Shown: positions 38,795 through 50,389, counted from the first letter of the stretch. The stretch: DNA of 64,000 bases from Latrodectus hesperus (GCA_037975125.1 CM075857.1:22174822-22238821), one strand, 5' to 3'. The notes: a model not told the origin generated them from the letters alone. Translations and numbers: made by a program.

Positions 38795-39451
38795 ATGCAT
38801 TTGGATTTTAAGAAATTTTCCCATTATTTAAGTGCAAGAAAAATTTTTGATTATTTTATTTTGTACATCCAATATCCATATCCAAAAATTGAAATTTGTG
38901 GACGAAGCATTAAAAAAGTTAAGGAAATGAAATATTTAGGAGTAATTCTCGATTGCAAACTATCATGGCTCCCTCACATCAGGCAACAAAAGATAAAGAC
39001 TATAGCTATTGTAAACAGCCTAAGACGAACAACGAATAGAAACTGGGGTGTAAATGCCAGAATTCTTAAAATTTGGTATAAAACCATTATTGAAAGAATG
39101 ATATGCTATGGATCCGCAGTCTGGGCGGAACCAATGACAAGCAGAAAAGTCAGACAGCTATCCAGTTTGCAGAGACACTTCACCTTAACTATCACTAGAT
39201 GTTTCCGCACGACTTCTACGGCAGCATTAAACCTCTTGGCAGGAGTCTTTCCATTACATTTAATGTTTCAACTAGAAGCTGCTGAATCTAACATGCTCCA
39301 ACATCAAGATAAAATCACTTTCCTAGATGCAATTTACAACCCAGATGACTTTGAAATTCCCTTCAAAGCATTATTCCACCCAGAAACACAGATGAAAGGG
39401 ATAATGGTTCACACTTTGAATCCTACACAGTGCCAAGGCATTCACCAATAA
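38795..39451 (+). pseudogene. LINE reverse transcriptase C-terminal region
   Basis: Residues from about 26 on carry YLGVILDCKLSWLPHI (the post-catalytic YLG motif) and a linker RSNRNW-like region read as RRTTNRNWGVNARILKIWY. ICYGSAVWAEP and LSSLQRHFTLTITRCFRTTS follow, then AALNLLAGVFPLHL. These are the thumb and connection blocks of LINE polymerases. The first 25 residues look like non-element sequence. The FADD-type catalytic motif is not present, so this is only the downstream part. It ends at a TAA that lies in frame with the RNase H below. Confidence 0.82.
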
Positions 39452-39859
39452 TTTTTCACTGATGGCTCAAAAATAGAAGGCCAAGTGGGAGCAGCTTTCT
39501 GCATTTTCGAAAATGGACAGGAGAGTGGTTATTGGCAGGGACAATTAGGAGAAGCTAACAGTGTTTTCCAAGCAGAATTGGTTGCGATTGATAAAGCATT
39601 AAATTATATAGCCGAAAATAATTTATACAAGGCAGTGATTTGGTCAGACAGCCAATCAGCTCTTTTGGAAATATATAATCCATATCACAGAAGCCCACTG
39701 ATTCAGGACATTCAAAATCGACTCAGGACATTTAGCAATCGATGGCAAATTTTTCTTCCCTGGATCAAGGTTCATACCGGACATACTGGTAATGAAAGAG
39801 CTGACACACTGGCAAAGCAAGCTGCCAAAGCATGCTTAAACACGCAAAGAATTGAATAA
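39452..39859 (+). pseudogene. LINE RNase H domain, catalytic residues retained
   Basis: In the same frame as 38795-39451, after one TAA. It reads FFTDGSKIEGQVGAAFC, FQAELVAIDKALNYI, VIWSDSQSALLEIY and HTGHTGNERADTLAK. That keeps the four acidic positions expected of RNase H (DGS Asp, AEL Glu, SDS Asp, RAD Asp) and the nearby His. The domain would remove RNA from the RNA-DNA hybrid during reverse transcription. The first Met is at 39485, beyond the DGS motif, so no normal start produces the whole domain. Confidence 0.88.
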
Positions 39860-40062
39860 AATGGCCCAAATCATACTTGATTTCTAAATTACGCAATCAT
39901 TTACTAATTGCCTGGCAACAAGAATGGAATGAGACAGAACAAGGTAGAGGGACATACAGCCTTAAACCCTCTGTCTCTCTTGATTTCCTAGTCAATGACC
40001 ATTAAGAAGCACAGTTTCTTTCTGGACATACTCCAACACCGGAGTATCTCAATAAAAGGGGT

Positions 40063-40314
40063 ATGGCTCCAAATAGCGCTTGTTCATGCGGTCCGGTTGA
40101 GACCATTGTTCATCACGTGTTTGAATGTGATTTCACAAAACAAGGGCACCTAAAAGCGCCTAAAAACTCGGAGGAACTTACTCCGTTCCTCCGCTATGCT
40201 AGCAAAACTCCTTCTCTTCTGCATAAGATAAAGAACATAATCACCTTTATCTATGAAAAAGGATCCGAACTCTGTAAGGATAATGCCATAACTGAGCAGC
40301 GGATTTCATCATAA
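40063..40314 (+). pseudogene. LINE ORF2 C-terminal Cys/His tail
   Basis: Begins in a readable frame from about 39860 (WPKSYLISKLRNHLLIAWQQ), broken by TAA at 40003, then SGHTPTPEYLNKRGM, CSCGPVETIVHHVFEC and LLHKIKNIITFIYEKG. This is the usual tail after RNase H. The first Cys pair is C-x-C rather than C-x2-C. Confidence 0.78.
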
Positions 40315-40320
40315 GAACAA

Positions 40321-43193
40321 TTTGGTAAAGTGTAAAAATCATTGTAAGGTATTTCTCCACTTTTTGTGAGAAAATGTTATTAGGTATTTATTTGTTTAAC
40401 AATTAGTTTTTATAATTTTGATAATAATAATTATTCAGATTAAGGTATATATCAATCAATTGTGCAATATTAAATATCCTAGCAAAGTTTATCAATTAAT
40501 AATTTTAATGTCTAACTTTGCATTACATGTCCTCTAAACATTGGAAACCATTATAAACTGTGAATAGACAATGCAGGTTTTTTATGGGATAAAATAATGT
40601 ATTCTAATATAGCACAATTAGTATATGTTTTATTTATGTATATACTATCTATGTATTGTATATATTTGCGCTTTTTCTAATACAATCTTCATATGGTACG
40701 TCATATGATATAACACTTTCCTCTATCTAACCACTATATATAAATCTGGGGTTTTATATCAAGTTTGCTTTGAGTCTTCAGAAATACCCTATTTAGCAAT
40801 TTTAGTGCAACATATTTTCATTATTATTTCTAGTAATGTTAGAGTGTCTTTAAAATATTTTGCTATATATTTTATTCACTTTTTTAAGCCTTTTTATTAT
40901 TTATTGTATTGTAATTATATTTTTGTTCATTAATTTTCTTAATCGTGGTTACTACAGTGCACAGATTGAACTGCTGCAAAATTTTAACTGAATCAGTAGA
41001 TTGTAATCTGTTATACTTTAAATATTCTACAGAGTTTATCACCTACAGCAAATGTTAAATGTTCAATAGGATAGCATTCATGCATATGTAATCTTAAGAA
41101 TCTGCGTGTAGACAATGCAGTCCTTTGGTATCGCGATGTTACATTAATGGACACAGTTAAAGCATGAGGGAGTTACTACTTATTGAAAATCTCTCTGTCC
41201 CAGTTATTTACTCTTTTTTATACTCTTCTACTTAGACTTAATTATTTTACTTGCATATTTGTGTTATAAACTACTTATATCGTCTGATATGACCATCATC
41301 AAGATAATTAATTTGTATCTTTACCAAGGTTACTTGGAGTGTTAGGATAATCTATTTTCACAATTCTATTGCAATATTAAACTCATGTCATCTCCCATAG
41401 TGAAAATTTTGTAAATGTTTTGTTGTTGATGTTATATTTCTATCAAATTATCAATTTCAAATATTAGAGATCTATTGAAATTCAATTTTGTTATCAAATT
41501 TCGTGACAATTCTGTCACACCAGATGTATTACGTGATGGAGCTATACCTGATAACCTAAGGTACAGACCAAGTGTTCCATTGCGTATTCTATGTCTATGT
41601 TTAAAGTGCACTCATTAGAAAATAATTCTATGATAGATGTGTCTTAAAAAGGTATTTTGCCTCGTGAAAAAAAATTTTATGTATAGATTAATTATCTCTA
41701 TACATGAGATAATCAAATGAAGCTAAAATTGCTTAAGAACTCCCTTTAGTTACGAAGTTTATTAAGTATTGTAGTCATCACTCTTTTAATCATGTTCCAA
41801 TGCATTTTCAACTGCGATGTTTTGGGAAAGACAAAATCGCAATCGCTGACAAAAGACAAAAAAATACTTAATTAAAACTCGAAAAAGTAGTAACTATAAT
41901 TACTTTAAGTTATTTGGGAATATGGAAAGAAGAGGTCATGTTATACCGTTAGTATTTTTTCTACTCCAACACTTAAACATAGATGACAATGTTAAAAGGA
42001 GGAAGAAAGCCATACGGTTTATTTTATTTATTTATTTATTAAAAAAAGCAAAAAGATTTCCTGAATAGAGTAAGAGTAAATGTTACATCTCTAAAATTAA
42101 TAGCTTCACGAGATGAGCAATTTTTTAAGAAATTCAAATTAGCTTCTGTTATGTTTTAAATTGATTTCAAAAGCTATAATCAAGCTTTTGAAATGAAACA
42201 ATTCGCATTTTTCTTGCGTAAAAGAAATAAATATATTTCCTTTCTAAAAACAAATCAAACACCAAAAACACTTTTTTCGAAGAATACAATTTTGAAAAAT
42301 ATTACGAAGACAAAAATAAAATGTAGTTTTCAAAAAACTCGAAGAAATAATGTTTGTATTTTCCAAACTGTATTGTTTTTGTTTAATTTCATACATTTTA
42401 TAAAATGTATATTTTAGAACAGAATAAATATGATATTCCATTTTATATTTTAGGAATAACAGTAAAATAAATTTTAAAGTTTTTTGAGTTAAAAATGAAA
42501 AGTTTTTTCTTTTGGATAAATTCAATGTTAAAATTAAATTTTCTACAAAAACTTATCGATACTCTATATTCCTTGGGCAAAGGTCAAATTTACTATTTTA
42601 CAGAATGCATTTTGTTAGCCTTTTAATGCATAAAAAAACTACGCGAAATTAGTAAGAAAAGTAAGGCAATAATTATTGCCAATAGCTATTGAAAAATCTA
42701 AATTAAAATAATTGGTGATACAATAGTATCACAATTATTGGTGATACAATAGTATCACTAAGGTCAACAATTCTCCAAATGAAAAAGTGAATCTCGTCAC
42801 CCGACAAACTTTTTTCAACTTCAACAATATTCGTTTCTTAAAGTAACAAACTACTGAATTGTTGAAATTTTGTCCCATTTTCGTCGCTTAATGTTATTGT
42901 AGTTTATGACCGAAGTTATACTTTTCTAAACTTCAAAAAGTTATTTTTGCGTCTGAGTTGTCTTGTGTCACATATTGTTTGTGACACAAGATGCAATTGT
43001 ATGTTATTTACCATGAAGAATTTAAGAAATATATCTAGAATTATTACTTTAGAAACACTTCAAATGTGTTTTATGTATACAGATTTTTATTTGGTATATA
43101 CAATATATTAAACTAAGCAAATAACATTTAAATGTGTGGTTTTTGCAGAAAATAATGAGAATTTCTAGTTTACTGAATAAACACTTAACGAGT
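40321..43193. other. AT-rich DNA with two small hairpin motifs
   Basis: The 5' part may be LINE 3' UTR. GTGATACAATAGTATCAC occurs twice, 26 bp apart (42715-42732 and 42741-42758). A second hairpin, TCTTGTGTCAC with GTGACACAAGA, lies at 42961-42991. The overlapping opposed frames at 42.19-42.53 kb have no domain features. Confidence 0.6.
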
Positions 43194-43207
43194 CCAATAG
43201 AGCTTAA

Positions 43208-43434
43208 TTAATTTTTTTTATTTATTATATTACATATATTCAGACTTGTATGCTTGATTCTTGAGATCCGCTTGTAAGTCTTCGTCGATAATAGGACAAA
43301 TAACACAATGACAGATGTACAACCACAGAAGATAACGAAGAAAACACCCAAGGCCACGGTGGGAATCGAACCCACACTCCTACGCTCTCAAGCGATTAGC
43401 GGAGGGATGCTTTGACCACTCAGCCACGGAGCGC
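43208..43434 (-). mobile_element. tRNA-Ser-like SINE, family F6, with target duplication
   Basis: Flanked by CCAATAGAGCTTAA (43194-43207 and 43435-43448), a perfect 14-bp duplication. The minus-strand head GTGGCTGAGTGGTCAAAGC, CCGCTAATCGC and TGTGGGTTCGATTCCCACC resembles tRNA-Ser with a GCT anticodon loop and a long variable arm. The acceptor arms do not pair, and an unrelated tail with a terminal A-run follows, so it is a SINE and not a tRNA gene. Confidence 0.9.
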
Positions 43435-43448
43435 CCAATAGAGCTTAA

Positions 43449-44084
43449 AAACGTGAACGAAGATGCATGTTGAGTTAGGTAAAAAATGCTATCAATAATT
43501 CCTTATGCCATAAATGATTCTGAAATATTTGTGAAAATAAATTTTAAGAATTACATATCGTACACACTTTCTAAAAACCTGGCGAAGAAAACAGTGTTAA
43601 AATATTGACTCCAATTGGAAGTTATCATCATAGAAAAACTTGAGATATTACACAAATTCTTGGATAAAATGTTTGGAATCATCTACTCAGGCAATGATTC
43701 CAAAAGTTTTAGTGCACTACCTTTCAAATAATTGAAGGTACTGCATGATTTGATAAAGTCAATAACTTAATAAATTGATACGTTTTTTTTATCAGAGCTT
43801 CAGTTAATTTTTAAGTTTTTTTTATATTAATTAAAAAAATATTTTTTAAGGAAATAAAAAAATTTTTGTTAAAAAAATAAGCTTTAACAAAAAAAATTAT
43901 TTTTCACAAAAAAAATAATTTTTAACAAAAAATATTATTTTTTAACAAAAAACATGGGCTTATAATAAATTAGAGAACAGGGTTTTTTTATTAAAATTGA
44001 ATTTTAATTTTAAACTATGTTCTGCAATGATGATATAAAACGAAACTTGTTTATTTTTTTATTTTCAGTTCAAGTGATCCTCTA
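43449..44084. other. AT-rich DNA, nothing assigned
   Basis: Repeated AACAAAAAA/TTTTTAAC stretches at 43860-43960, otherwise nothing. Confidence 0.4.
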
Positions 44085-44174
44085 GTTGTTTTATAACTGG
44101 GCATGATTATCTGCAAAAACACCTTCACCGTGGGTTTGAAGGACTCTCCGATCTGCCCTTTTTGTGGACTAGAG

Positions 44175-44971
44175 CAGTGTTTCTCAACCGCCGGTCCGCA
44201 AGAAATATTTACCGGTCCGCGAAATATCCAGCTTTTATAGGATAATCAATCCATTTATTGATAATTATGATAACAATCTCACTACAGTCCAGGAAATAGA
44301 ACTTATTGAACTGTCTTCTGATCTAGGACTTAAATCACAGTTCAAATCAATAAATATATATCAATTCTGGATAAAGACTGCAACAGAATACCCCAATCTT
44401 CATGCAAAGGCGTTGAAGATTTTATTGCCTTTTTCCTCAACTTATTTGTGTGAAACTACATTTTCGGCTATGGCTGTTATTAAGACGAAACATAGAAATC
44501 GACCTGCTCTTGTACCTGCTTCACGTATTGCTGTAACTGGTTTAAAGCCTAGGATTGACAGTTTAGTCAGCAACAAAGACCAGCAGCAATCTCATTAATT
44601 TTAGTTTTTATATATCCCTTATTTTGGTAAATTATTTTTTGCTTATTTGGTATCTACTTACATTGTTCACATTTCGACTCATTGTTGTTTTGGATAACAT
44701 ATTAATTAAAAAAAATAAATGTATCATTCACGTTGGAATTTTCTTGTTAATTAAGTTTTGGTGCTTTTATTCTCGATGCAATATTATATAATTAAGTTGA
44801 ATATACAAATGTAAATTATAACAAACAAAATGCTTTAAAAGTTATGTATGTCTTCATGATTTATCTTTGTGAAAAATTGTGCATTGTGTCAAATTATTAA
44901 TATTACCGGTCCGCGCGAACGTGCCGAAATATTTTACCGGTCCTTGGAGTAAATTCAGTTGAGAAACATTG
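44175..44971 (+). mobile_element. hAT transposon, internally deleted
   Basis: Terminal inverted repeats CAGTGTTTCTCAAC and GTTGAGAAACATTG (one mismatch), with the 8-bp duplication GACTAGAG on both sides (44167-44174 and 44972-44979), as hAT elements make. Repeated CCGGTCCGC motifs lie inside both ends. At 797 bp only the last part of the transposase remains. Confidence 0.95.
44226..44598 (+). pseudogene. hAT transposase C-terminal (dimerization) region
   Basis: An open frame runs to the stop at 44598. It includes NPFIDNYDNNL, IELIELSSDLGLKSQF, FWIKTATEYPNLHAKALK, LLPFSSTYLCETTFSAMAVI, KTKHRNRPALVPASR and KPRIDSLVSN. This matches the C-terminal block of ZBED5/SCAND3-like hAT transposases, where the proteins pair. 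The BED zinc finger, the catalytic aspartates and the start are deleted. Confidence 0.85.
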
Positions 44972-45152
44972 GACTAGAGGACATGACTGATGACCACCTT
45001 TACACTTGCCCTGGACTTTCGGACTTTGCAGTTAGAAATTCTGCGGAAGATGACTTTTCATTCACCTCAAGATTGTATTGGGCTGCCCGACAGAGACTGA
45101 TGGTTGAAAACCCAAGGTCGGGCGTAGGATAAAAAAAAAAGTTGTTTTATAA

Positions 45153-46258
45153 GAATATGTAAGCTTAGATGCACAGTGAATTGGGCTTTTTTTCCATTTT
45201 GTTGAAAAGAGATTGGGTAAAGATTTTATCCCAAACTAAACTTCTGTTATCAAACAATGCAACACCATGAAGGGATGACATAAACGAACTAAAATCTTTA
45301 GCAAATTACGTTTGTGTCGTGAAAATGCTTAAAATTTCAGGAGAGAATCGCAGGCATGAGATAAGCAGTGACCCTGAGTTATTGCTGTTATCGCAAAAAA
45401 AAAAAAAAGATGCCTGTAGCGGACTTTTAAAACACTGTATAGTCATTGCTTGTGATAAACATTAGTTGAAACATAACAATACGTCTTCGATGAAAGAGGG
45501 CGATATTTCAACAACTTATTAAGACTTCGTGAATAAAGATTTTCCCACTGTGCAGTAAGTTGCTGCTTAAAAGAAACAGATTAGTCCGAGTTTATAAACA
45601 GTGAACCATGAAGAATTGGATAGTAAAAGGCAAAAAGATTTTGACCGAAAATGTAATTTTAAAAAAAGTGACATTAACAGTCAATGCAGAAAGAGGCAAA
45701 GAGCAGCCCTCAAGGTGCTTATGGATCGTACTTCATCTGGACAGTTGGAAACACAGTGATCCACAATTGCAGGTGCATTGCTGTCTTCTTAATCAGTTCG
45801 CTTACATCTGATGTACTGTGGATTACGTGCAAGAATTATTTTATACAAAATCTCGCTTTCGTAAAATGATCGACATCTAAAGCTGTGATGAGCTCATAAA
45901 TACAAAAACTAGCTTGCAAATTGACAACAACTAGCTTTTTTATCCCGATTACCTTTTCGATTTTTGCTACCATAATAGTGTCACTCATGTTAGAAGCTAC
46001 GCCTGTAAATGTTAATTTTTGAGTCTATTATTGATCGTCAAAGTGGACGAAACACTCGGAGTTGTTCTGGGTACCATGAATGATCTCAGGTGCCACATAT
46101 TATAATTCTAAAACCCAAAACCACGCCTTTCTTTCAAAGCATTCCTGGAATTATTTTTCAACAGGATAATACCCATTCACACATGCCACAAGGAATGTTC
46201 CATTTACTTTATTAGATTAGATTTGGTAATTGCCGTACCCTTCTGGATGCCTATTAGT
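45153..46258 (+). pseudogene. Tc1-like transposase fossil
   Basis: Across frame changes the 46.05-46.20 kb stretch reads LGTMNDLRCHI, then LKPKTTPFFQSIPG and IIFQQDNTHSHM. This follows the order of the second catalytic block in Tc1-type transposases (GTM..., then QQDNARPH). The Asp of QQDN is kept. The upstream and downstream parts are too decayed to place, and no inverted repeats were found. The frames at 45608-45869 show no domain of their own. Confidence 0.65.
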
Positions 46259-47110
46259 GAAGTTCTCTCTCCTTCGATTTCAAAATTGTGATCCGTTAGA
46301 AAAAGAATTTTGCTGTGTAGGCCTTGGAGGAAAGAATCAGATACGAAATTACAGATCCTAATTATAATTTATTTTCCAGGCGTCACAAAACAAAACATGT
46401 TCAGAATCTAATATGGCTTGAGAAGCCTATAGATAAGTGACTGGAGTGTCAAACAGTCAAAGTAATTACATGAAGTTCTCTCTCCTTCGATTTCAAAATT
46501 GTGATCCGTTAGTAAAAGAATTTTACTGCGTAGTCCTTGGAGGAAAGAATCAGATACGAAATTACAGATCCTAATTATAATTTATTTTCCAGGCGTCACA
46601 AAACAAAACATGTTCAGAATCTAATATGGCTTGAGAAGCCTATAGATAAGTGACTGGAGTGTCAAACAGTCAAAGTAATTACATGAAGTTCTCTCTCCTT
46701 GGATTTCAAAATTGTGATCCGTTAGTAAAAGAATTTTGCTGTGTAGGCCTTGGAGGAAAGAATCAGATACGAAATTACAGATCCTAATTATAATTTATTT
46801 TCCAGGCGTCACAAAACAAAACATGTTCAGAATCTAATATGGCTTGAGAAGCCTATAGATAAGTGACTGGAGTGTCAAACAGTCAAAGTAATTACATGAA
46901 GTTCTCTCTCCTTGGATTTCAAAATTGTGATCCGTTAGTAAAAGAATTTTACTGCGTAGGCCTTGGTGCAAAGAATCAGATACGAAATTACAGATCCTAA
47001 TTATAATTTATTTTCAAGGCGTCACAAAACAAAACATGTTCAGAATCTAATATGGCTTGAGAAGCCTATAGATAAGCTACTGGAGTGTCAAACAGTCAAA
47101 GTAATTACAT
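46259..47110. repeat. Tandem array, 4 units of 213 bp
   Basis: Units start at GAAGTTCTCTCTCCTT (46259, 46472, 46685, 46898) and end AAAGTAATTACAT, each exactly 213 bp. Units 1 and 3 share TTTGCTGTGTAGG, while 2 and 4 share TTTACTGCGTAG. Units 1 and 2 have CTTCGATTT and 3 and 4 CTTGGATTT. More degenerate GAAGCC...GACTGG pieces follow to about 47250. Confidence 0.97.
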
Positions 47111-48276
47111 ACAAAACTGGCTTAGGAAGCCCAAAAAATTAACTAATCATAAATTTCGAGACTGGTATCTTCAAAAACAAAACTTAAAGCCTAAGAAGCC
47201 TAACTAGTCGTTAATTAAACAAAAGAAGACTGGCATCTCAAAAAGTATATTAATCGTGTAACAATAGGTTTAGGGACCATAAAAACAGAAATTATCTTTT
47301 CAGGACGAAATCCTCAATGTATCTCATCCCCGCCAAAATTCAACCAGCAAAAGAACCCATTTTTTGTTGCTGTGCTATTTTTTCATCTGCAGTCGTGAAG
47401 AGTAGTGCGGTAGAGGAAGTAATGCCCAGATGTTGTCTCAAGGTGCTTCCAATTTTCACACTATTTCTACCACTCAAAATTAACAATTACTTCTTAATTT
47501 TGAGCTACAGTCAAATGAAGGGGTTGAAGGAGTCAAATAAAGAGGTAAGCTACAGTCATATTATCGTATCAAATGAAGAGAGCTACAATAAAATGAAGAG
47601 ACTCTTTTCCACACCACAGTAAAGGTAGTATATTAGACCTTAAGTAACTTCTAATATTAAATATTACACATAGAGGGGCTTTTTCATAATAACAAATAGG
47701 ATTATTGAAGCACCATGATGGAAAAAATAGTAATTATTAGGCCAAAACTACCAAACTTCAAGCGATCATGCCTGGTTACCTGATAATTGATAATTCACTT
47801 CCCTTGATTAGATGGCAACGTGAAATTAAAGATACATTAAATCAATATATCAATATCCTCCATATAAATCATGTCAGAAAAATGTAGGGACTAACAAATT
47901 ATAAAAAATTCTCAGCAGACTTCAATCCTTGATAATTGAAATATTTTAAATAATGATACCATTCCAATGTGTGATACATGTCCCACAATATATTTGAAAA
48001 AATTATTCAAAAAAATATTTTTTTTTATTTATTTCTGTAACAAGTATTTTCTATTTTGTGCATTTTGAGCTCTATTTTATGATGTAATTTTAAACATAAT
48101 CTTCCGTATAATATTATTTAACCCTCTGGGTGTTCATTCCGCGATTTTCTTCCTTTATGGAAGAAAGCATCCCGTCTCTTCAGTGTTTAACCAGTGAAAT
48201 AAGTTTTATTCAGTATTAGACGTTTAGTTTTGATTTTGGCCAACAGATGTCGCTAGTTGCCCTCTAAATTGCGGTT
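47111..48276. other. Unassigned DNA with diverged 3' extension of the array
   Basis: To about 47250 there are two worn pieces with GAAGCC, AACTA and GACTGG spaced as in the array. The 101-codon plus frame at 47317-47622 has no recognisable domain and I do not support it as a gene. Confidence 0.45.
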
Positions 48277-48290
48277 TTGGAAGCACTTGG

Positions 48291-48475
48291 TTTGGTTTGT
48301 TTGGTTTGTTTGTCGCTCAACGGTCATTTTTTGCACACGAGGGCTAATTAGACCGGGACTTACGGCTTAAAGTGGAATCCGAACCACTACAAACATCCAT
48401 GCCCAAGGTGGGATTCGAACCCACGAACTGTTGAACCGAAGGCAAGAGCGCTAACCATTTGGCTGCCAGCTCGGC
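48291..48475 (-). mobile_element. tRNA-derived SINE, family F7, with target duplication
   Basis: TTGGAAGCACTTGG on both sides (48277-48290 and 48476-48489), a perfect 14 bp. Minus-strand head GGCAGCCAAATGGTTAGCGC, B-box CGTGGGTTCGAATCCCACC, TTGGGCATGGATGTTTGTAG, and a tail of AAACAAACC units. Confidence 0.95.
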
Positions 48476-48489
48476 TTGGAAGCACTTGG

Positions 48490-49795
48490 AATTTATTAAT
48501 CTAAAAAAAAACTACTATGTCATCTTTTTTGTAATCAGAGAAGTGGTCGCTAGAAAACGTTCAATTTGATTGCCAGAATTCATGTACGTCGTAATTTATC
48601 AGATGCTAAAAGTGATTTTATATATATATATATATATATAGTTTTGATAGTGATATAGATTTTTTCATGATAGTGATATATTTTTTGTAAGAATATTATG
48701 TAAGCTTTTTTACATTTTACCTTTTACCATTATGTAATAAATAAAAATTAACTATAATTTAATTGAAGTTTATTAAAGTATTGTGATAACATCGGAAATT
48801 AATTTTCTAGTCGGTTTAGTTTCTCATAATAAAAATCCATTCAAAATTTTTTTTCTAGAAATCAAAAATGTATATTTCGATTTACCAATACATATATCAC
48901 TTTAAAGTAGGCAAAAAATACACAATTTTTAAAGGATTTTAATTTACAAATTAAGCAGTCACAAGGGTTTAGTTTTAAAATAATGTTTAATTTGCTTAAA
49001 TTTGTCAACTAACAAGTTTTTGGAAGCAAGTAAATGTCCTTTTAAGGCAATAGACGTGCCTATTTCGAAAAGTAATTTAAACTTTCCACATTTAAAACCA
49101 ATCAGCAGTTTAAATTTTTATAATTTTATTTTTACCTTTCTTTGAAATTACCGGGAATATCATTTATATATTCAGCAAATTTCTATAACTTAGATTGCAT
49201 TCACAGAGACTATACAACAGATTATATTCGTTAGACAAAGCCTTCTGTTCTGCTTCAGGTCTAAAAGTAATCATAACTCCATCACAGGAGGTGAGATTTT
49301 GACAGCTTGCAAGGGATTCAATTTTCCTGGTTTGGGAAAAGAATCCCTCTGACGTAAAATTTTCTGACGCGAACACACTTTCTTTCATCTGCGTAAGTGA
49401 GCAAATTGCTTTTCCGAAAAAAAAAAAACCTTAAATATAGACATAAGATTATATTTAATAGAATCTTCCTGAATATAAAATAAAAAATAAAATAACTATC
49501 ATTAACTTTAAAGAAACTATTTCTGAACGAGAGACTGTATTTTATTTCCTTTCTTCAATAGAAAAAAAGTTTTAATATAAATGATGTCTTCTGTTTTACT
49601 TACAAGCATAAAAAATGAAACTCTTCTGCAAAAAAAAGGAGTTTTATGTATTCAAAGTTGGTATATTAATGCCTTTTTAAGTAAAGGCATGAAATAATGA
49701 TAAAATTATTTGTACTGGAATTTAACGTAGGCTAACCTACAAATAAGAGTACAATTGGTCAACCTAGGATTCGTCATATGAAGTATTTTTATATT
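48490..49795. other. AT-rich DNA with a block shared with 21.3 kb
   Basis: A short (TA)n at 48618-48641. At 49265-49350, CTCCATCACAGGAGGTGAGA, TTTTGACAGC and GGGATTCAATTTTCCTG align with 21240-21330. A 74-codon minus frame spans the block, but the other copy does not preserve it. Confidence 0.5.
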
Positions 49796-49799
49796 CTTA

Positions 49800-50176
49800 T
49801 TATTGGTACTTATGCCACTTGGACAAGTCAAGCTCGCTAAGTCGATGGCCATGCGAATTTAAGTTAGTTGGTTCAGTTTTTCATTTTAACCAGAGCACCA
49901 CGAAGATGAAGAATGATTTTACTCTTAACACATTCGGAATATGGCACCACCAGATAATCCACTCCCTCAATTTCGACATTATCTGGAGTTTGAGGAAAAG
50001 TTTCTCCAGACCATTACACCCATGGTAATTGCTCAACGACTGACCACAGATTAGATTCCACAAATTTAATGAGTATGTATATCGCATATACTCGATGAGT
50101 CTTTGGTGGCACTGGGAATCGAACCCCACTCCTCAAAACTTAATACCGATGCCCTAACCACTAGGCTATCATGGCG
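49800..50176 (-). mobile_element. tRNA-derived SINE, family F5, full length
   Basis: Minus-strand head GCCATGATAGCCTAGTGGTT, B-box GTGGGGTTCGATTCCCAGTG, then CATGGGTGTAATGGTCTGG and the F5 tail (CACTTGGACAAG on the plus strand). The body includes ATATGGCACCACCAGATAAT instead of the GGTGCCATCTATCGGAG of other copies. Confidence 0.9.
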
Positions 50177-50389
50177 CCAAGCATTGTTTTATCTAAAAAA
50201 AAAAGGTTAGCCGTGCTTAGTACATACAGGTGTCACTTCAAGGGCTCTAATGTCTATGGATAGGACAGGTTTCTTAGTCTATGGGTAGGACAGAAACTTA
50301 TAGTTCTCAGTTCATCCCCAGCCACTGTTGAATAACGGCAGGGGAGGTGAATGCTGCAACGGGGGGGGAGGTGAATGCCTGTTTCTAAA

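Larger units (their letters stand above)
38860..40320 (+). mobile_element. 5'-truncated LINE relic with RNase H
   Basis: Coding similarity begins at about 38870 (IEICGRSIKKVKEMKYLGV), downstream of the reverse transcriptase catalytic core, and runs through RNase H to the Cys tail. An in-frame TAA at 39449-39451, a frame change near 39850 and another in-frame TAA at 40003-40005 break it. No target duplication or poly-A was located, so the ends are approximate. Likely I/R1-like, because RNase H follows reverse transcriptase. Confidence 0.85.
44097..45140 (+). mobile_element. 239-bp LINE tail split by a hAT element
   Basis: GTTGTTTTATAA lies on both sides (44085-44096 and 45141-45152), and the 3' end is a run of ten A. 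Without the hAT (44175-44971) and one copy of its 8-bp site, 239 bp remain. They read GHDYLQKHLHR, then after a frame change GLKDSPICPFCGLEDMTDDH, LYTCPGL and WAARQRLMVENPRSGVG before a stop. This is the Cys tail of a LINE ORF2. The frame passes uninterrupted through the restored hAT site. Confidence 0.92.

Noticed and set aside
39485..39859. Host RNase H gene
   Set aside because: Flanked in frame by LINE polymerase and tail sequence, and lacks a start before the first catalytic residue.
43350..43434. tRNA-Ser gene on the minus strand
   Set aside because: A and B boxes and an anticodon-like loop are present, but the acceptor arms do not pair, and it is the head of a flanked 227-bp SINE.
47317..47622. 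101-codon plus-strand frame as a gene
   Set aside because: No domain, no support from context, and it includes repeated GCTACA...AAATGAAG pieces.
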